Source: Methanobacteriota archaeon (GTDB lineage: Archaea > Halobacteriota > Methanosarcinia > Methanotrichales > Methanotrichaceae). Taken from it: a stretch of DNA of 64,000 nt. Within the stretch, counting starts at the first letter, position 1, and the number at the start of each line of letters is the position of its first letter. The DNA lies in NCBI GenBank assembly GCA_029553285.1, contig JAKPCO010000077.1, positions 1-64,000 of the forward strand. Reading direction: 5' to 3'. Shown here piece after piece: positions 48,810-56,813 of this stretch. The notes below the pieces were generated by a model, which saw nothing but the letters and a program-made list of their open reading frames with translations, made no database searches and had not been told where the DNA came from. The translations under genes were made by a program, and so were the position numbers.

Positions 48810-49613
48810 CTAGTATTTAGATTTGAAGCCATCCGTGTTCTGAGCCATCCGGGGCACATCGGTCGGTGTATTAACAGACGCCCTCCACACTGCCTCTCCG
48901 AGGTCTCTGTACATCCTGGAGAGAGCATCTCCTGTTGTTATCGCCATTACACTCTGCTCACCTGAGACGATCACGAGCACATCGCCTCTGTCAGGTATCA
49001 TCGCGCAGATCCCCTTCTCGCTCCACGGGTAGATCCTGCGCTCAATGCCAGGGATATCCAGGGAAGGTGTATCTTCAGAAGATACAGATCTGATCGATAT
49101 GCTACGACCCAGAGCGTTTCTGATGGCATCATTCACATGAGATAATATGTTGTACAGACCTCCCAGACTCTCGAGCAGGGATGGGTTGATTATGAGAATG
49201 TCCCTCTCAGCTCCTGAGATCACCTCCATGACCTTCTCGTACACCCTGCCTGCTCCCTGATGCACCCAGATCCCCATCTCCTCCTCGCGTCCGGAAGTAT
49301 CGGCAGAGTACACCTCCTCCAGCGCGTGCAGCGCAGCCTCTGCATCGGTCATGAAGCTGCTCTTCAGCCGCTCGAGCGCCGCAGCTGGATCCGTCACCCT
49401 GTACTTCATGGGCTTCGAGGGCTGGACCTCCACTATGCCCCTCATCACAAGCCTTTTCAGAGCGCCATAAACTGCAGGCCTGGGTATTCCGGAGATCTGA
49501 TGGATCTCAGAGGCTATCCCTGCCTTGAGCCTGGTGAGTGCTGTGTAAACCCTGGCCTCGTACTCTGTGAGCCCGAGGTCGCGCAGAGCCTTGATCGCAT
49601 TCTTCTCTGACAT
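48810..49613 (-). CDS. TrmB-family transcriptional regulator
   Basis: 267 residues. N-terminal winged helix 'ALRDLGLTEYEARVYTALTRLKAGIASEIHQISGIPRPAVYGALKRLVMRGIVEVQPSKPMKYRV' is the TrmB signature; a coiled-coil linker and a C-terminal effector domain (about 115-255) follow. TrmB proteins often respond to sugars, but the effector here is unknown. It is divergent from, and shares one TATA box with, the Tes-like radical SAM gene, which makes that gene its most likely target. Confidence 0.88.
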   Translation of the reverse strand: MSEKNAIKALRDLGLTEYEARVYTALTRLKAGIASEIHQISGIPRPAVYGALKRLVMRGIVEVQPSKPMKYRVTDPAAALERLKSSFMTDAEAALHALEEVYSADTSGREEEMGIWVHQGAGRVYEKVMEVISGAERDILIINPSLLESLGGLYNILSHVNDAIRNALGRSISIRSVSSEDTPSLDIPGIERRIYPWSEKGICAMIPDRGDVLVIVSGEQSVMAITTGDALSRMYRDLGEAVWRASVNTPTDVPRMAQNTDGFKSKY

Positions 49614-49637
49614 TCAGTACGTATCTTTGATAGAAGG

Positions 49638-49645
49638 TTTTATAT
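49638..49645. promoter_or_regulatory. Shared TATA box between trmB-type and tes-like genes
   Basis: TTTTATAT is centred about 25 bp from the plus-strand ATG (49667) and 28 bp from the minus-strand ATG (49613). These are the normal distances to a transcription start, so both genes look leaderless and would use the same box in opposite directions. Confidence 0.6.
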
Positions 49646-49666
49646 GTCTTTCTGCAAAGTAACAGT

Positions 49667-51190
49667 ATGGTCGTTATGGCATTAAATACAATAGACAGGG
49701 ATGTGGCTTCCGTCTGTCCGGTGTGTCTCAGGACTGTAAGTGCGCACATATTCCAGCGGGAGCAGGCGGTCATGATTCGGAAGATCTGTCCGGAGCATGG
49801 AGAGTTCGAGGATGTCTATTGGTCAGATGCCGAGCTTTACAGAAGGTTTATGAGATATGTCGAGACCGGCAGAGGCATAGAGAATTTCATCACAAAGGGA
49901 GACTGCCCGTTCAGCTGTGGCCTGTGTGACAACCACAAAACCTCAACGCTTCTCGCAAACATAGATGTTACGACGAGATGCAACCTCTCATGCCCGATAT
50001 GCTTTGCAGATGCCTCTCCAAAAAAAGTCTACGAGCCCACGATGGAGCAGATCGAGCGCATGCTGAGGATCCTGCGTGAGGAGCGTCCGGTCCCGTGCTA
50101 TGCGGTGCAGTTCTCGGGTGGAGAGCCCACCGTGCGCGATGATCTTCCGGATATAGTGGCTCTCGCCAGGAGCATGGGCTTCACTCAGATCCAGATCGCC
50201 ACAAACGGCCTGAGGCTTGCGGCATCTCCAGACTTTGCGCAACGGCTCAGCGAGGCAGGACTGAGCACAGTCTATCTGCAGTTCGATGGGGTGGATGCAG
50301 GTCCGTACATCAAAATGAGGGGCAGGGATCTGCTCGGCGTGAAGCTCCGCGCGATAGAGTCCTGCAGAAGGGGGGGGCTGAACAGCGTAGTTATGGTCCC
50401 GACGGTTGCGAAGGGAGTGAACGACTTCCAGTTAGGTGAGATCATCAGATTCGCGAGCCGCAACCTAGATGTCATCCGTGGGGTCAACATGCAGCCCATA
50501 TCCTTTGCGGGGAGGGTCGAGGAGGCGGAGAGAAAATCAAACAGGATCACGATACCCGACCTCATAAGAGCGATCGAGGAGCAGACTGATGGGGAGGTAT
50601 CGAGAGAGGATTTCTATCCGGTCCCGTTCGTCGCCCCGGTCTCGAGGGTTGTGGAGATGCTGACCAATGAGCCAAGGCTGGTCTTCACAGTCCATCCCTG
50701 CTGCGGTGCAGCAACCTATGTCTACTGTGAGGACGAGAGGCTGATACCCATAACGAGGTTCGTGGATGTGGAGGGCATGATGGAGAGGCTCACGGAGATG
50801 CTCCAGGAGTACAACGGATCGAAGATATCGAGGCTCAGGATCCAGGCGGCACTCCTGAAGGACCTGCCCGGGTTTATAGACGAGAGCAGAGCCCCAAAGG
50901 ATCTGCAGATCACAAAACTCCTGATGAATGTGCTGAGAACAGGCACCTTTGACGCCCTGAGGGAGTTCCACTCCAGGAACCTGTTCATAGGTGCCATGCA
51001 TTTCCAGGATCTCTACAACCTGGACCTGGAACGGGTGAGCAGATGCGGTATACATTACGCCACTCCGGATGGCAGGATCATACCCTTCTGCACGTACAAC
51101 ACGATCCACAGGAGCGAGGTGGAGGATCGGTATTCCATCGCGGAGGCATGCGCACCTGCACAGCGTGTGGGAGTGCCTCCGGTCACGTAA
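49667..51190 (+). CDS. tes: Radical SAM protein, tetraether lipid synthase (Tes)-like
   Basis: 507 residues. Resembles the MJ0619/Tes family that joins archaeol chains into tetraether (GDGT) lipids. N-terminal metal motif CPVC (17-20) with 'CPEHGEF' (41), an extra cluster set 'CPFSCGLC' (80-87), the radical SAM motif CNLSCPIC (105-112), 'FSGGEPTVRDDL', and later 'HPCCGAATYVYC' and 'RCGIHYATPDGRIIPFC' for further clusters. All are expected for Tes. The start at 49667 is a leaderless ATG; another ATG three codons on is possible. Some paralogues of this family act on other substrates, so the reaction is inferred. Confidence 0.8.
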   Translation: MVVMALNTIDRDVASVCPVCLRTVSAHIFQREQAVMIRKICPEHGEFEDVYWSDAELYRRFMRYVETGRGIENFITKGDCPFSCGLCDNHKTSTLLANIDVTTRCNLSCPICFADASPKKVYEPTMEQIERMLRILREERPVPCYAVQFSGGEPTVRDDLPDIVALARSMGFTQIQIATNGLRLAASPDFAQRLSEAGLSTVYLQFDGVDAGPYIKMRGRDLLGVKLRAIESCRRGGLNSVVMVPTVAKGVNDFQLGEIIRFASRNLDVIRGVNMQPISFAGRVEEAERKSNRITIPDLIRAIEEQTDGEVSREDFYPVPFVAPVSRVVEMLTNEPRLVFTVHPCCGAATYVYCEDERLIPITRFVDVEGMMERLTEMLQEYNGSKISRLRIQAALLKDLPGFIDESRAPKDLQITKLLMNVLRTGTFDALREFHSRNLFIGAMHFQDLYNLDLERVSRCGIHYATPDGRIIPFCTYNTIHRSEVEDRYSIAEACAPAQRVGVPPVT

Positions 51191-51346
51191 ACACTCTCAC
51201 AAGATCCAACACGCGGATCGATACAGCGACTTCGTCATTCGAACCGGCCGATTTCTGATGTGCAGCTGCATGCCAAGCACTCACATCTTCGCGAATTCGT
51301 CCGGAGACATGGTGGCGAAAATGATCTCATAAAGGAGGATAGCAGC

Positions 51347-52282
51347 GTGAGATACTCTGTTGAGTTGATATCCCCGGAGAGAAAGATCGAGCTCGCCGAG
51401 GAATATGCGGATCAGGTTCTGTACGAGGTCAAATCCGAGATATACGGATGCTGCATAAAGCTGCTCACAGGCATGCGTGATGTGAGAAACAGATGGGAGG
51501 ACAGCTTCTACTTCATGTCGCAGAGCGTCCGCTCTCACGGGCGGATGTATGTTGTGAATGAGCCGGGGGATAAGAACCGAGTTCTGTATGATCCACAGTC
51601 GAAGACCGCGTTCCTTGTGAACTTCGATTACTACGGGTGGATAAAATCTCTTGCCTTATCGCTGGCGGGAGACATCCTGGAGGATGAGCACGGGATCCAC
51701 TCGGTGCATGGCGCATGCCTCGATCTCGATGGCAGGGGGATATGCATCATAGGAGGATCAGGCACGGGAAAGACGACACACACCTACGGCCTTCTTAGGG
51801 ATCCCAGGGTGCGGGTTGTCTCGGACGACTGGTTCTTCGGGAGGATCTACGGCAGAGACGTTCTGGGCTACGGATCCGAGAAGAACTTCTACATAAGGTC
51901 GGAGCTCGCGAGCATCTGGAAGGAGTTCTCCTGGCTTGTGGAGAGGGCGGAGCTCGACTCGATGGGCAGGGGTGTGGTCGACCTCAGATGGGCCATAGGT
52001 AAGGGCAGAATACTCCCTCTCACCACGATACGGCATGTTTTCATCCTCAAAAGAGATTCCTCGGACGACCGGATCGTGCGCCTCTCTCCAGAGGATGCAC
52101 TCCAGACAGTCGAAAAAAACGGTTACTTCAACCCCCATCTGCTCGTCGATGGGGATCTCAAGAGGAGGATCCGGAGCGGGTTCTTCAGGGCGATGCTATC
52201 CGGCGCATCTGTATGGGTGGTCAACACCACAGGAACGCCTGAGGAGACCCAGTCCATGATAAGAGATGCGATTGGCGTTTAG
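51347..52282 (+). CDS. HprK-like P-loop protein, unknown function
   Basis: 311 residues from a GTG with an ideal GGAGG (51334-51338) upstream. The C-terminal half looks like the HPr kinase/phosphorylase fold: 'IHSVHGACLDLDGRGICIIGGSGTGKTT' with the P-loop at 136-144, then 'RVVSDDWFFGRI' (Asp160-Asp161) matching the catalytic 'vaDD' strand. The N-terminal half (1-110) is not recognised. No HPr or PTS gene is seen, so the substrate is unlikely to be HPr. 156 bp downstream of the tes-like gene, possibly the same transcript. Confidence 0.6.
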   Translation: MRYSVELISPERKIELAEEYADQVLYEVKSEIYGCCIKLLTGMRDVRNRWEDSFYFMSQSVRSHGRMYVVNEPGDKNRVLYDPQSKTAFLVNFDYYGWIKSLALSLAGDILEDEHGIHSVHGACLDLDGRGICIIGGSGTGKTTHTYGLLRDPRVRVVSDDWFFGRIYGRDVLGYGSEKNFYIRSELASIWKEFSWLVERAELDSMGRGVVDLRWAIGKGRILPLTTIRHVFILKRDSSDDRIVRLSPEDALQTVEKNGYFNPHLLVDGDLKRRIRSGFFRAMLSGASVWVVNTTGTPEETQSMIRDAIGV

Positions 52283-52299
52283 TCTGATGTCTGTGAGAT

Positions 52300-52683
52300 T
52301 CACCTTATATCCATCTTGACCTTTCCCATCGAGGAGAGGTAGGCCACCTCCTTTCCGGGCTCGAGCTTCGGCTTCATATCCTCTGTTATAGGCACATCTA
52401 TGGTGGTGTAGTCCTTGAGATCCATGAGCTGAACGCTGGTCTCACCCACAGAAAGCACCTGCCCGGTCTTCCGCTCGACTATCGGGGCATAGACCTTTGT
52501 GGTGACCGGCGCGACGATGGAGCGCTTCTGGTTGTCGAATATGCCTATCGCATCTATTCTCGCCTTGGCAGCTCCGTGCTTGCCGGGCTTCGAATGCGCT
52601 ATGCTCTTGATTATGCAGGGCTCGTCATCGATTATTATGTACCTTCCTTCCTTGAGCGTCCTTATCTCTACTTGCTCCTTCAT
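52300..52683 (-). CDS. eif5A: Translation initiation factor aIF5A
   Basis: 127 residues. Relieves ribosome stalling at poly-proline. The loop 'SKPGKHGAAK' carries the lysine (Lys35) that becomes hypusine or deoxyhypusine, and a C-terminal OB domain follows ('VQLMDLKDYTTIDVPI'). Convergent with the HprK-like gene. Length and motifs are fully normal. Confidence 0.96.
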   Translation of the reverse strand: MKEQVEIRTLKEGRYIIIDDEPCIIKSIAHSKPGKHGAAKARIDAIGIFDNQKRSIVAPVTTKVYAPIVERKTGQVLSVGETSVQLMDLKDYTTIDVPITEDMKPKLEPGKEVAYLSSMGKVKMDIR

Positions 52684-52839
52684 TTGAGATCAACCCTGGT
52701 CTTTCGTCTTCCGGTGGAATGATCAGATCATATATTTAAAGGTGAGGAAGATGCTTCATTCTGCATCATCCTGAATCTGCATGGTCATCAAGTGCAGGCT
52801 CGGTGATGCGCTCAGATCACCGAACAGCCAAAAAGGCTA

Positions 52840-52993
52840 CGCTCTTATCTATTCAGCAACTTGAAGGGACATGCAACCGGTTGCTGAATACACTCATTCG
52901 CTCGCCAGGTCTTCGATGCAGTCGAAGGTAAGTCGAAACGAGCGCATAGCATGACCCCTGCTCCTTCGGGCAAGTTATCAGTTGATAAGAGCG
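52840..52993. mobile_element. MITE family B, copy 2 (154 bp)
   Basis: Perfect 10-bp terminal inverted repeats CGCTCTTATC (52840-52849) and GATAAGAGCG (52984-52993), extending imperfectly to about 24 bp. Inside are a 10-bp inverted repeat ATTCAGCAAC (52851-52860) against 52880-52889, and a nested hairpin with the outer stem CGCTCG/CGAGCG. The inner CTTCGA stem is kept despite base changes relative to the copy at 30172-30307. No clear target duplication. Lies immediately before the beta-helix gene. Confidence 0.8.
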
Positions 52994-53035
52994 AAGATAC
53001 TTATCCGATCGAATGCGCACATAACTCGGTGGCGA

Positions 53036-54721
53036 ATGATGAGTTCTCATATAAAGATCCTGATCGTCCTGATCGGGGTAATCCCGCTCTCAGAGGCTGC
53101 AACCATAACCGTGGGGGAGGACGGGTGTGACTTCTACAGAATAGAAGCGGCCCTGTCTGCAGCCAAGATCGGCGATGTGATCGAGGTGCACAGCGGCGAC
53201 TACTGGGTAAACCTGAACATCACAACGCCCTCTATAGTTCTCAGGGGAATTGACACAGGAGGTGGAAGACCGGTTCTTCATGCGGGGAGCTCAACCGCAG
53301 AGATTGAGGAGACGGTAGGAGGTACGACATTTATGACAGAGAAGTCCGGTGGCACTGCCGTGGCAATCAGGGCGGATTTCGTCACCGTCGAGGGGTTTGT
53401 GATCACCGGTGTCACCTGGCCGAGGCCATACGGTTCAGGCGAGCATAACGATCTGATAGGAGATGCTGGGATAAGGGTCTACTCGGACTTCAACAAGATC
53501 ATGAACAACACGTTCGTCGGAAACGACCTAACCGCCATCGGGCTGTGGAACTCCAGCAACAACCAGATCATGAGAAACACAATCAAGGACATCCCCTATG
53601 GCTACGGAATAAAGCTGTACAACTCCCACTACAACGTGATCAGGGAGAACTTCATCGCACATAACGACTGGGGGATAGAGGTTCAGAGATGTGATGGTAC
53701 AGATATCGATGAAAACGAGATCGTGGAGAATATCAACGACGGTATAAGCATCTACAACTCCAACTCCACATTCATAACAGGCAACATCATCTCGAGGAAC
53801 GGCCGTGAGAGCGAGTTCGATGCTAACGGCATGGGAATCCGCCTCCAGGGATCCCGTTCGTTGATCTCACGCAACATTATATCCCACAACAGGAACGCGG
53901 GTATCAAAATACACAGCATCTTCTGGGATTACTGCGCTTACCCGCCATGTGGTGCCGAGGAGTCCTATGAAAACTTGGTCATAGACAACCGGATAGAGGG
54001 CAACGGAGATGATGGGATTCAACTGGAGAATACCTGGCAGAACTACATAATGGGAAACAACATCACCTCCAACCACGGAAAGGGCATAGGTCTGATGCTC
54101 AGTAATAACAATACAATAGATGAGAACAACATCACAAAGAATAGCTACGGCATATACCTGGACCGGTCCAACTATACGAAGGCGAACAACAACACCATGC
54201 GTGATATGGAGAAGGCCGGGATATACATGTGGTCGTGCATCAATTCATCTGCATACAATAACACTGTGATCGGCGGCCTGGATGGTATAGCTCTTGAGGA
54301 ATCATCACAGGATAACTCACTGATCATGAACCGAATCTCAAACGCGACTGCAGGGATCAATATAACAACCGGCTCCTGCCGGAACAGACTCGAGCAGAAT
54401 CTGGTCAGATCATGCCAGACAGGAGTGAGGCTGAGCGGCTCGAGCCGTAACTTCCTGACAGGGAATAAAATCGTGGAAAACGCAATAGGTCTGACTGCAG
54501 ATGCCACCTCCAGCGGCAATGTGATCACCAAAAACGATCTGTCCTCCAACAGAGAGGCTGCAAGAGACGAGGGGGACAACAGGTGGGACGATGGATTGGT
54601 GGGGAACTACTATGGGGATTGCAAGGATTCCGACGGCGACGGTATCTGTGACTCCACGTGTCGGATTCCCGGAGGTGATAACACAGACAGTCGTCCTCTG
54701 GCAGCCCCCATACTCTTTTAA
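53036..54721 (+). CDS. Secreted right-handed parallel beta-helix (NosD-like) protein
   Basis: 561 residues. Signal peptide 'SHIKILIVLIGVIPLSEA', then 'ITVGEDGCDFYRIEAALSAAKIGDVIEVHSGDYWVNLNIT', the usual start of periplasmic copper-binding/NosD repeats, and about 15 PbH1 repeats of the 'NxIxxNxIxxNxxGIxLxxSxxN' type. The tail 'GNYYGDCKDSDGDGICDS' holds a calcium-loop-like Asp pattern. Probably a surface protein binding or cleaving polysaccharide. GGTGGCGA precedes the ATG pair at 53036. The MITE right end is 43 bp upstream. Confidence 0.85.
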   Translation: MMSSHIKILIVLIGVIPLSEAATITVGEDGCDFYRIEAALSAAKIGDVIEVHSGDYWVNLNITTPSIVLRGIDTGGGRPVLHAGSSTAEIEETVGGTTFMTEKSGGTAVAIRADFVTVEGFVITGVTWPRPYGSGEHNDLIGDAGIRVYSDFNKIMNNTFVGNDLTAIGLWNSSNNQIMRNTIKDIPYGYGIKLYNSHYNVIRENFIAHNDWGIEVQRCDGTDIDENEIVENINDGISIYNSNSTFITGNIISRNGRESEFDANGMGIRLQGSRSLISRNIISHNRNAGIKIHSIFWDYCAYPPCGAEESYENLVIDNRIEGNGDDGIQLENTWQNYIMGNNITSNHGKGIGLMLSNNNTIDENNITKNSYGIYLDRSNYTKANNNTMRDMEKAGIYMWSCINSSAYNNTVIGGLDGIALEESSQDNSLIMNRISNATAGINITTGSCRNRLEQNLVRSCQTGVRLSGSSRNFLTGNKIVENAIGLTADATSSGNVITKNDLSSNREAARDEGDNRWDDGLVGNYYGDCKDSDGDGICDSTCRIPGGDNTDSRPLAAPILF

Positions 54722-54739
54722 AATAACGATCCAGGTACC

Positions 54740-55138
54740 TCAGGCCCCTCTCAGTCCACATCGGTACGTCTGGAACTCCAAGGTTTTGACATAGGCACTG
54801 GCTCTCAACCGCTTTACCATATGGTAAGCACTCTTGTAATTGATACCAACTGTCTTCGAGATCTCAAGAATGCTCACCTTGAACTGCAGCACAAACGCAA
54901 CGAAAAACCATAGCCGTAAAGGCAACCTCGTATCCTGTAATATCGTTCCTGTCTTGTCGTTGAACCACTTATCGCAACTCCTGCAATGGTATCGCTGATT
55001 TGGTGTGTCACGCCATCTACCGGTCCTCACAACATACTCAGAACCACAATACACGCATCTTACGCCATCTGACCATCTCATCTCACGCAACAGATTGTAA
55101 CACTCTTCCTCGTCTGGCATGAATGATTCTATGTCCAT
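54740..55138 (-). pseudogene. IS1595-like transposase, N-terminal remnant
   Basis: 132 residues containing the zinc ribbon (Cys28, Cys31, Cys52, Cys55: 'CVYCGSE' and 'YHCRSCDKWF') and the helix-turn-helix 'PLRLWFFVAFVLQFKVSILEISKTVGINYKSAYHMVKRLR' typical of IS1595 transposases. The DDE catalytic domain, which should follow for another 150-200 residues, is absent; the frame ends beside the beta-helix gene. I see no terminal repeats around it. It is a truncated relic or, less likely, a domesticated DNA-binding protein. Confidence 0.75.
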
Positions 55139-55361
55139 ACAAGACTTACATTGTCAATCAAAAATAAATAAGTTGTTATGAGGTGATGAGCGAACTCCAT
55201 ATAAACTTTGTTCGGATCGAGACGATTAACATCATCACGTGCGCATTACTCCAGAACAGTCGGTGGCATGCCGAGCGCGCTCCCTTTTCCAGTTCACATT
55301 CATGCGCTTCCTGGACATGCCACATCATCCCTGAAGCAGCGAGCGTGAAAGAGAATCCTGC

Positions 55362-55386
55362 ATCCCAGATATAAATTCTCTGGGAT
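55362..55386. other. 8-bp hairpin near tRNA-Leu
   Basis: ATCCCAGA (55362-55369) and TCTGGGAT (55379-55386) form a perfect stem with a 9-base AT-rich loop, about 30 bp past the 3' end of the tRNA on the minus strand. It could end the argF-tRNA transcript, but there is no clear T-run. Confidence 0.35.
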
Positions 55387-55414
55387 TTATAAATCAAAAA
55401 TCGATATGCAGGTA

Positions 55415-55497
55415 TGCGGGGGACGGGAGTCGAACCCGCGAACCCCTTCGGGACAGGGTCCTAAGCCCTGCGCCTTTGACCTCTTGGCAACCCCCGC
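55415..55497 (-). tRNA. tRNA-Leu (anticodon UAG)
   Basis: On the minus strand the acceptor GCGGGGG (55497-55491) pairs with CCCCCGC (55422-55416) with discriminator A. The anticodon stem CAGGG/CCCTG encloses the loop CTTAGGA, giving anticodon UAG (reads CUA). The T-arm is GCGGGTTCGACTCCCGT and there is a long variable arm (CCCGAAGGGG), as expected of tRNA-Leu. No intron. It begins only 3 nt after the argF stop codon, so it is probably cut out of the argF message. CCA is not encoded. Confidence 0.95.
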
Positions 55498-55500
55498 ATC

Positions 55501-56439
55501 TCAGAGTGGCCTGCGTCCCACCAGCCATTCTAGGACAGCCTTTGATGTGTGAAGCCTGTTCTCAGCCTCCTCGAATACAACGCTCTGTGGGCCGTCCATG
55601 ACCTCGTCCGTGATCTCCTGACCCCTGTGTGCCGGCAGGCAGTGCATCACTATCGCATCCCTCCCAGCGATCTCAAGAATCCTCTGGTTTATCTGGTACC
55701 TGCTGAAGCTCCTGAGACGCTCTGCCTCCTCTGCCTCGTCACCCATCGAGATCCATGTGTCTGTAACGAGAACATCAGCGCCACGCGCAGCCTCTGATGG
55801 CTCATCCGTGATCTCTGGGACGCCGCCGAGCTCTCTGGCCCTTTCTAATATTTGGCCCTTTGGCTCATATCCCGCGGGCGACGCCACGATCATCCTCATA
55901 TTCAGCATGGCTGCCGCGAGGATCAGTGAGTTGCATACGTTGTTCCCGTCCCCGATCCACGCTATTCGAAGGCCCCCCAGACGGCCGAAATGCTCCCTTA
56001 TCGTCATCAGGTCCGCCAGTATCTGGAGCGGATGCTCCTGGTCTGAGAGCGCGTTTATCACTGGCACGCTCGAGTGTGCTGCAAGCTCCTCCACAGTCCT
56101 GTGGGAGAAGACTCTGGCGGTTATCCCGTGCACATATCTTGAGAGAACTCTGGCTGTATCCCCGATCGTCTCGCCGCGCCCAAGCTGCAGCTCACCTGCG
56201 CTGAGATAGAGTGGATGTCCGCCAAGCTCTGATGCTGCTACCTCCAGGGATACGCGGGTGCGAGTCGATGGCTTCTCGAAGATCATCGCAATGCTCTTTC
56301 CTGCAAGAGGCAATCTATCGCCAAACGCGCATCCACCCCGTCCGGAACGCTCTGCCTTGAGGTCCTCAGCCCTGTCCAGGAGCGCCGCGATCTCCTCAGG
56401 AGAGAGATCTGCTATCGATATCAGAGAGCGATTGCTCAT
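55501..56439 (-). CDS. argF: Ornithine carbamoyltransferase
   Basis: 312 residues. Makes citrulline from ornithine and carbamoyl phosphate. 'FEKPSTRTRVSLEVA' holds the carbamoyl-phosphate motif STRTR, 'DQEHPLQILADL' and 'HCLPAHRG' the ornithine-binding Cys, all intact. Its start overlaps the fwdD stop (ATGA), an unexpected pairing of arginine synthesis with formylmethanofuran dehydrogenase genes. The tRNA-Leu gene follows 3 nt after the stop. Confidence 0.96.
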   Translation of the reverse strand: MSNRSLISIADLSPEEIAALLDRAEDLKAERSGRGGCAFGDRLPLAGKSIAMIFEKPSTRTRVSLEVAASELGGHPLYLSAGELQLGRGETIGDTARVLSRYVHGITARVFSHRTVEELAAHSSVPVINALSDQEHPLQILADLMTIREHFGRLGGLRIAWIGDGNNVCNSLILAAAMLNMRMIVASPAGYEPKGQILERARELGGVPEITDEPSEAARGADVLVTDTWISMGDEAEEAERLRSFSRYQINQRILEIAGRDAIVMHCLPAHRGQEITDEVMDGPQSVVFEEAENRLHTSKAVLEWLVGRRPL

Positions 56440-56813
56440 GAGACCAGCTCCCTGAGTAGATCCTCAACCGTTGGAATTTTATCGTCTGTCACGCTTATCG
56501 TCGCGCTGATGCTCTTGTAGCTGGGTATCCTGGTATCATCTGTCTTCGCTGGAACCAGCTGGTTCGACCAGGGGCTGTTCGGCATGAAGGCCAGACCTGG
56601 ATGCGTATCCTCCGAGATTCTGGCCACAACAACAACCCTCCCGTTATCGCTCTCCACGAGTACATTCGATCCGTCTTTTATTCCGGCCTTCGCTGCATCG
56701 CTTTTATCAAGGAAGACAACAGCGCTCATCCTTCTGTAATCCTCGCCGAACCTGTCGACCTCCTGTGCCTCGCTCTGGAATATGTCTCTGAACGTCACGA
56801 TCGTAACCTTCAT
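56436..56813 (-). CDS. fwdD: Formylmethanofuran dehydrogenase subunit D
   Basis: 125 residues of the molybdopterin dinucleotide-binding beta-barrel found at the C-terminus of DMSO-reductase enzymes and separate in Fwd/Fmd: 'SAVVFLDKSDAAKAGIKDGSNVLVES' and 'GLAFMPNSPWSNQL'. Binds the tungsto- or molybdopterin with subunit B. It lies directly after fwdB (no gap) and is coupled to argF. Confidence 0.9.
   Translation of the reverse strand: MKVTIVTFRDIFQSEAQEVDRFGEDYRRMSAVVFLDKSDAAKAGIKDGSNVLVESDNGRVVVVARISEDTHPGLAFMPNSPWSNQLVPAKTDDTRIPSYKSISATISVTDDKIPTVEDLLRELVS

Noticed and set aside
55176-55397. Open frames on both strands between the transposase relic and tRNA-Leu
   Set aside because: No proper ribosome binding spacing and no recognisable sequence; only the hairpin at 55362-55386 is noted.
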